Shown here piece after piece: positions 36,251 to 41,063 of a stretch of DNA of 41,063 nt (its first letter is position 1; every line of letters begins with the position of its first letter). Source of the DNA: Clostridiales bacterium (GTDB lineage: Bacteria; Bacillota; Clostridia; Monoglobales; WRBX01); contig JAISFC010000024.1 in NCBI GenBank assembly GCA_031263785.1, positions 1-41,063 on the forward strand, in the 5' to 3' direction. The position numbers and the translations under genes are program-made. Below the pieces are notes generated by a model that saw nothing but the letters and a program-made list of their open reading frames with translations, did not search any database and was not told the DNA's origin.

Positions 36251-36272
36251 AGAGCGGGAATATTCCCACTCT
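36251..36272 (-). terminator. Terminator-like hairpin in the nusA leader (candidate attenuator)
   Basis: Minus strand AGAGTGGGAATATTCCCGCTCT followed by TTGGTTTTGATT, between the predicted nusA promoter and the nusA start. Confidence 0.5.
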
Positions 36273-36295
36273 ACGTCAATCGCTCATCAACTAAT

Positions 36296-36324
36296 ATACT
36301 ATCACATTACGCTTTATCTGTCAA
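36296..36324 (-). promoter_or_regulatory. Sigma-A-type promoter for nusA
   Basis: Minus strand TTGACA - 17 bp - TAGTAT. Confidence 0.75.
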
Positions 36325-36373
36325 GCTTTTTTGTAAAAAAATCTATAAGTCTCAAAATTTCTCTTAAAAGCTC

Positions 36374-36402
36374 TTGACAACTAAATTGCGTTACTATATA
36401 CT
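36374..36402 (+). promoter_or_regulatory. Sigma-A-type promoter for the R-M operon
   Basis: TTGACA - 17 bp - TATACT. Confidence 0.85.
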
Positions 36403-36435
36403 GAGAGTGTGAAAATTAAAAGAGGTGTTAGGCTG

Positions 36436-37200
36436 ATGCAGTATGATAAAATGAATTTCAAAATTCCAAAGGAAAGCAATACATACAACGATGATTCTAA
36501 GTTTGTAATTTCATCCCTCGAAAGTATCGTTAAATCAGCTATAGAAAAGGGTAATAACAAAATTGTGATTAATACTAATTTGAAACATGGTTTGCCTATG
36601 CAAAATATAAACAAAATAGCCGGTCCGATAGTCGAAGCGTGGGCTTATGAAGTATTTTGCGATATTAAAGATGATATTGGTAATAGGTTTAGCCTTATAA
36701 ATGTTGAATCGTGTCCTCGTTTAGACATGGCTGATATTCTTTTGCAATTCAAGAAAAGCAACACAGCGATTACCGCTAATGTTGATGTAAAATCCACTGC
36801 TGAAGATATAGAAAGCGCGGGGAAGGGTCCTAACATTACCTCTTATAGCAGAATAAGGACGGCTTATGTTGAAGACCCTGATTTTATGTTTGTGGTATTA
36901 TCACTAAAACACAGGGTATATTCTGAAAAGAATTCAACTAACAAGCTTATTGACAGCATAATGGAAATTGTGAAGTATAACGCTTACGATTTGAAGTTTA
37001 TTTCGGACGCGGATATAAATTATAATCCCGCGTTAGGAACAGGGCAAATACAAATAAAGGATATTCACTATGTGGAATATGAGGAAAGGACAACATGGGA
37101 ATTTTGCCGGCTTTTAGACAAAAAATATTTAGCTTCTTCCCGCAGAACGGTTGAAGATTGGTATAGGGAGGCGACAAAAAACAGATGGATAAAAGAATAG
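36436..37200 (+). CDS. Putative Type II restriction endonuclease (PD-(D/E)xK, HincII-like core)
   Basis: DMADILLQFKKSNTAITANVDVKSTAEDIESAGKGPNI resembles the D-TADI...DVK...APNI core remembered from HincII; overlaps a DNA methyltransferase gene; ATG 36436 preferred (SD AGAGGTG). Confidence 0.72.
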   Translation: MQYDKMNFKIPKESNTYNDDSKFVISSLESIVKSAIEKGNNKIVINTNLKHGLPMQNINKIAGPIVEAWAYEVFCDIKDDIGNRFSLINVESCPRLDMADILLQFKKSNTAITANVDVKSTAEDIESAGKGPNITSYSRIRTAYVEDPDFMFVVLSLKHRVYSEKNSTNKLIDSIMEIVKYNAYDLKFISDADINYNPALGTGQIQIKDIHYVEYEERTTWEFCRLLDKKYLASSRRTVEDWYREATKNRWIKE

Positions 37201-38114
37201 AAATTACATGTGGGGATTGTTTAGATATAATGAAAAAAATTCCGACCGAAAGTGTGGATTTAATCGTTACGGACCCTCCTTATAATTTATCGAAAGATTA
37301 TGGAAATGATAGCGACAAAATGGGGAAAGACGATTATATAACATTTTCTTGTGATTGGTTATCGGAAGCAAGCAGAGTATTAAAACCAACCGGAACTATG
37401 TATGTTTTTATGGGTGTTAGGTACATTTCTTATATCTATGAACTTATGGAGCGTAATTTAGGGCTGCATTTTAATTCCTGGATTTCTTGGTGCTATACTC
37501 AAGGAATTGGGAAAACAAAGGGATTTAGCCCTCGCCATGATGATATTTTGATGTTTACAAAAAGCAATAAATTTAAGTTCAACTTAGATAATATTAGAGT
37601 GCCGCAAAAGTATTACCGAAGCATAAACAATATGCGTGGAGCTAATCCGGGCAACGTTTGGGAGTTTTCGCATGTGCATTATTGTCAAGCTAATAGACAA
37701 AACCATCCTACGCAAAAGCCGGAAGCGCTTTTTGAAAGAATGATTTTAGCTTCTTCCGACGAAGGCGATTTAGTTCTTGACCCATTTTGCGGCTCCGGCA
37801 CGTCTCTCAGGGTGTGTCAGCAGACTAATAGAAACGGTATAGGAATCGAAATAAATCAAGAATATGTTAGCATGATACACGATAGATTACTTGCCCCATT
37901 TACAGGGTTTGATAGTATTGATGAGCGCATGGAGCGTATTCCGAATGATTTGAATGACTTCAATATCCGAGGCGAATATATAAAAAATCATATAAATTGG
38001 TTTCTTAATAATCACCCTGAATCGGTGCAAAGGTTTTTGAAAGAAGTGGAAAAAAAATACGGAAATAAGCAAATGGAAATTTGTTTTGAATTGCTTAACG
38101 AAGCTATCGGATAA
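37185..38114 (+). CDS. Site-specific DNA methyltransferase, beta-class (likely N6-adenine)
   Basis: CGDCLDIMKKIPTESVDLIVTDPPYNLSKDYG (motif IV) precedes HPTQKPEALFERMI and LDPFCGSGTSLRVCQQTNRNGIGIEI (motifs X/I). Confidence 0.92.
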   Translation: MDKRIEITCGDCLDIMKKIPTESVDLIVTDPPYNLSKDYGNDSDKMGKDDYITFSCDWLSEASRVLKPTGTMYVFMGVRYISYIYELMERNLGLHFNSWISWCYTQGIGKTKGFSPRHDDILMFTKSNKFKFNLDNIRVPQKYYRSINNMRGANPGNVWEFSHVHYCQANRQNHPTQKPEALFERMILASSDEGDLVLDPFCGSGTSLRVCQQTNRNGIGIEINQEYVSMIHDRLLAPFTGFDSIDERMERIPNDLNDFNIRGEYIKNHINWFLNNHPESVQRFLKEVEKKYGNKQMEICFELLNEAIG

Positions 38115-38146
38115 TCATTTTTTATTGCTTTTTTTCACGAAAAATG

Positions 38147-38175
38147 TTGACATATTCCAAAATTCGTGCTAAGAT
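38147..38175 (+). promoter_or_regulatory. Sigma-A-type promoter upstream of the DUF4364 gene
   Basis: TTGACA - 17 bp - TAAGAT. Confidence 0.7.
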
Positions 38176-38247
38176 AAAATTAATGATGTGTGCAATTCAC
38201 TTTGAGCGAGGCGATAACGGCGGAATCTATAGCGGGAGAATTGATGG

Positions 38248-38826
38248 ATGGAAAATAATCAAACGGTGGAGAGAACGGGGAAAAAGTTAATAGAGGAAAA
38301 GCGGGCGGCGTTGCTGTTTCTGCTCAAAGAGGTGAAGGTGTCGCTTTCGCTGACGCGGTTCATGGAGCTGATTTACGAAACCGAGCTTATAGACTATTTT
38401 AATGGGATGAATTCCATGGGCGATTTGGAAGATGAAGGGTTTGTAAACGTCACGACAATGGGCGACGAGCGGTATTTTCAAATAACGACGCAGGGCAGGG
38501 ACGCGGTGGAATTTTCGTCGGAGATATTGCCGGCTGCCGTCCGGGAGAGAATATCGGAATGTGCGTTGGAGATTCTGCGCGGTGAGCACGATTTGCATAA
38601 AACGTACACGAAGACGCTCCCTTTGCGCGACGGCGCGTTTTATTTTCAATGCGGGGCAATGGAGCACGGGGAGCCGATTTTTGAGTTGCGCGTCCGCACG
38701 GGGGACAAGGAGCAATCGCGGCGTATGAGCGAATATTTCCGCAGCCACACGATGGAGGTTTTCGCGAAGACGTTTGAAATTTTGGGGGAAGAGAAGGGGG
38801 AGCAAAATGCAGCAGCCGATAACTGA
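38248..38826 (+). CDS. DUF4364 family protein
   Basis: KRAALLFLLKEVKVSLSLTRFMELIYETELIDYFN...GFVNVTTMGDERYFQITTQGRDAVEFSSEILP...IR-like helical N-terminus typical of this family. Confidence 0.75.
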   Translation: MENNQTVERTGKKLIEEKRAALLFLLKEVKVSLSLTRFMELIYETELIDYFNGMNSMGDLEDEGFVNVTTMGDERYFQITTQGRDAVEFSSEILPAAVRERISECALEILRGEHDLHKTYTKTLPLRDGAFYFQCGAMEHGEPIFELRVRTGDKEQSRRMSEYFRSHTMEVFAKTFEILGEEKGEQNAAADN

Positions 38827-40963
38827 AACGTTGGAATCAAACTATATGCCGTACGCGATGAGCGTGATAATTTCGCGCGCAATTCCGGAAATAGACGGCT
38901 TCAAGCCCGCGCATCGAAAATTGCTGTATACGATGTACAAAATGGGCTTATTGAGCGGGGCGCGGACGAAATCGGCGAATGTCGTGGGGCAGACCATGCG
39001 TCTTAATCCGCACGGCGACCAAGCGATTTACGAGACGTTGGTGCGCCTGACCATGGGGAATGACGCGCTTTTGCACCCTTTTATCGACTCGAAGGGGAAT
39101 TTTGGGAAACAGTATTCGCGGGATATGGCGTACGCGGCGAGCCGTTATACCGAGGTCAAGCTTGCTGAAATTTGCACGGAAATATTCGGGGATATCGATA
39201 AAAACACCGTGGATTTCGTTGAAAACTATGATGCCACGACGACCGAGCCGTTGCTTCTACCCACGAAATTCCCCAATATTTTGGTTAATTCCAATCAGGG
39301 CATCGCGGTGGGGATGGCAAGCAACCTGTGCAGCTTTAACTTGAGCGAAGTGTGCAAAACCACGATAGAATACATAAAAAACGAGAATTGTGATATCGCC
39401 GCAACCCTGCTCGCGCCGGACTTTACGACGGGCGGCGAGCTGATTTACAACGAGGAGACGATTCGGACGATTTATCGCACGGGGCGCGGTTCGGTGAAGG
39501 TGCGCGCGAAATATGCGTACGACAAAGCCAATAATTGCGTCGACATCACGGAAATCCCGTACAGCACCACGGTGGAGGCGATTTTGGACAAGATTATCGA
39601 CCTCATCAAGCAGGGGAAAGTGCGGGAAGTTGCGGACGTTCGCGACGAAACCGACCTGTCCGGGATGAAGCTCACGATTGACCTAAAGCGCGGGGTTGAC
39701 CCCGAAATGTTGATGGCAAAATTAATGAAAATGACGACGCTACAGGATTCTTTTGGATGCAACTTCAACATTCTGATTGACGGGACTAAGCCGAAAGTGA
39801 TGGGAATCGCTGAGGTTTTAAAGGAATGGCTGAGGTTCCGCATGAGTTGCATTCGCCGCCAGCTGGAGCATGATATTGCCAAAAAGTCCGCGCGGCTGCA
39901 CCTTTTGCAGGGGCTGGAGAAAATTTTGCTCGACATCGACAAGGCGATTCGCATAATCCGCGGGACCGAGGTTGACGCGGAGGTTGTGCCCAATTTGATG
40001 GCGGGATTCGGCATTGACGAGCTTCAGGCTGAATTTGTCGCGGAAATCAAGCTGCGAAACCTGAATAAGGAGTATATTCTCAAGCATACGCAGGATATCG
40101 ACAATTTGCTGGACCAAATCGCTGAAATGAAGGCGATTTTGGGCGACGAAAAGCGGGTGCGCAAGCTAATAATCACGCAGTTGACGGAAATCGACAAAAA
40201 GTATGGCAAGCCGCGGCGAACCGCAATTGTGAACGACAGCGACGTTGCGGAGATAGATTTAGTCGAGCAAATTGAGGACTATCAGCTGAGATTTTTCATG
40301 ACGCGCGACGGTTATATAAAGAAGATTTCGCACGTTTCGTTGCGCGGCGGGAGCGAGCACAAGCTGAAAGAGAGTGATGAGATAATTTGGGAGTGCGATT
40401 CCACGAATAAGTCCGAATTGATGGTTTTCACCGACAAATGCAATGTGTACAAGCTCAAGGCGTACGACGTGCCGGACTGCAAGGCGAGCCAGCTGGGCGA
40501 ATTTTTGCCGTCATTAATGGACTTTTCCGATGATGAATCGGTGGTTGGCGCGGTTGCGACGCTCGATTTTTCGGGGCATGTTCTGTTTGCCTTCGAGAAC
40601 GGAAAAATGGCGAAAATCACGCTGAAAAGCTACGCGACCAAAAATAACCGCAAGAAGCTCGCCAACGCATATTTTGACGGGTCAAGGCTCGTGCAAATGC
40701 TGGAATTGAGCGGTGATTGCGAGCTTGTAGCTATTTCCACGATAAAAAAGGCGCTGGTCTTCAACACGTCCGCGATTCCCGAAAAAACGACGAGGGCAAG
40801 CCGCGGAGTGAACGTCATGACGATGAAAAAGGATTCGGGGCTTAGCCGATTGATAAGGCGCGAGGACGCGAAATTTGAGGATATAAATTACTACAAAACT
40901 AAGAATATTCCTGCCGTGGGTTGCTTTTTGAAGCAAAGCGACGAGCAGACGAGCTTTCTTTAG
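38807..40963 (+). CDS. Type IIA DNA topoisomerase subunit A (GyrA/ParC family, ParC-like)
   Basis: MPYAMSVIISRAIPEIDGFKPAHRKLLYTMYKMGL...RLNPHGDQAIYETLVRLT...GNFGKQYSRDMAYAASRYTEVKLAEI (catalytic RY); ATG 38807 preferred. Confidence 0.92.
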   Translation: MQQPITETLESNYMPYAMSVIISRAIPEIDGFKPAHRKLLYTMYKMGLLSGARTKSANVVGQTMRLNPHGDQAIYETLVRLTMGNDALLHPFIDSKGNFGKQYSRDMAYAASRYTEVKLAEICTEIFGDIDKNTVDFVENYDATTTEPLLLPTKFPNILVNSNQGIAVGMASNLCSFNLSEVCKTTIEYIKNENCDIAATLLAPDFTTGGELIYNEETIRTIYRTGRGSVKVRAKYAYDKANNCVDITEIPYSTTVEAILDKIIDLIKQGKVREVADVRDETDLSGMKLTIDLKRGVDPEMLMAKLMKMTTLQDSFGCNFNILIDGTKPKVMGIAEVLKEWLRFRMSCIRRQLEHDIAKKSARLHLLQGLEKILLDIDKAIRIIRGTEVDAEVVPNLMAGFGIDELQAEFVAEIKLRNLNKEYILKHTQDIDNLLDQIAEMKAILGDEKRVRKLIITQLTEIDKKYGKPRRTAIVNDSDVAEIDLVEQIEDYQLRFFMTRDGYIKKISHVSLRGGSEHKLKESDEIIWECDSTNKSELMVFTDKCNVYKLKAYDVPDCKASQLGEFLPSLMDFSDDESVVGAVATLDFSGHVLFAFENGKMAKITLKSYATKNNRKKLANAYFDGSRLVQMLELSGDCELVAISTIKKALVFNTSAIPEKTTRASRGVNVMTMKKDSGLSRLIRREDAKFEDINYYKTKNIPAVGCFLKQSDEQTSFL

Positions 40964-40978
40964 AGAAGGCGGATAATT

Positions 40979-41063
40979 ATGAAAATAGCGAAGATTGCGC
41001 TGCCTAACGTAAACCGATTGTTTGATTATGACGTCTCCGACGGGCTGGACGCGGAGGTACGCG
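40979..41063 (+). CDS. priA: Primosomal protein N' (PriA), N-terminus, truncated by the window edge
   Basis: MKIAKIALPNVNRLFDYDVSDGLDAEVR matches the start typical of PriA; no stop before the window end. Confidence 0.75.
   Translation, partial: MKIAKIALPNVNRLFDYDVSDGLDAEVR

Noticed and set aside
1-41063. CRISPR arrays, tRNA/rRNA genes, transposases, integrases
   Set aside because: Looked for regularly spaced repeats, tRNA-like segments and DDE/recombinase motifs; none could be supported, and only rnpB was found as a structured RNA gene.

Overview
A 41-kb chromosomal window that looks like an endospore-forming Clostridia/Firmicutes genome (inferred from pdaA, spoIVB, CotH, SLH proteins and gene content). 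Core blocks: rpsB-tsf-pyrH with an RNase P RNA immediately downstream (minus strand); pdaA and spoIVB; an ECF sigma/anti-sigma pair; a VTC-DUF4956-CotH cassette followed by a two-component system; adhE; an O-antigen ligase/GT4 fusion; DUF4330 and two tandem SLH proteins; lemA-htpX; metK-mreB; a serpin; and a nusA-ylxR-infB-rbfA-nrnA-truB-ribF'-pfkA block (minus strand). The end carries an AT-rich Type II restriction-modification pair, a DUF4364 gene, a type IIA topoisomerase A subunit and the start of priA. Items most worth a second look: (i) a short in-frame remnant resembling a DUF1016/YhcG nuclease next to an AT-rich orphan ATP-grasp gene; (ii) a FAD-synthetase-only RibF fused in frame to a small 'MWT...YMAQ' domain, with the Shine-Dalgarno of that small gene preserved at the junction; (iii) a tandem SLH-gene duplication that carries a footprint of the upstream DUF4330 gene's 3' end, together with a repeated ~120-aa extracellular module I cannot name; (iv) the Wzy-like/GT4 single-polypeptide fusion; (v) a HincII-like R-M island directly upstream of nusA where rimP would be expected, with a terminator-like hairpin in the nusA leader; (vi) truB apparently using a non-ATG start inside nrnA. 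All identities come from reading the sequence and remembered family motifs; no database searches were run.
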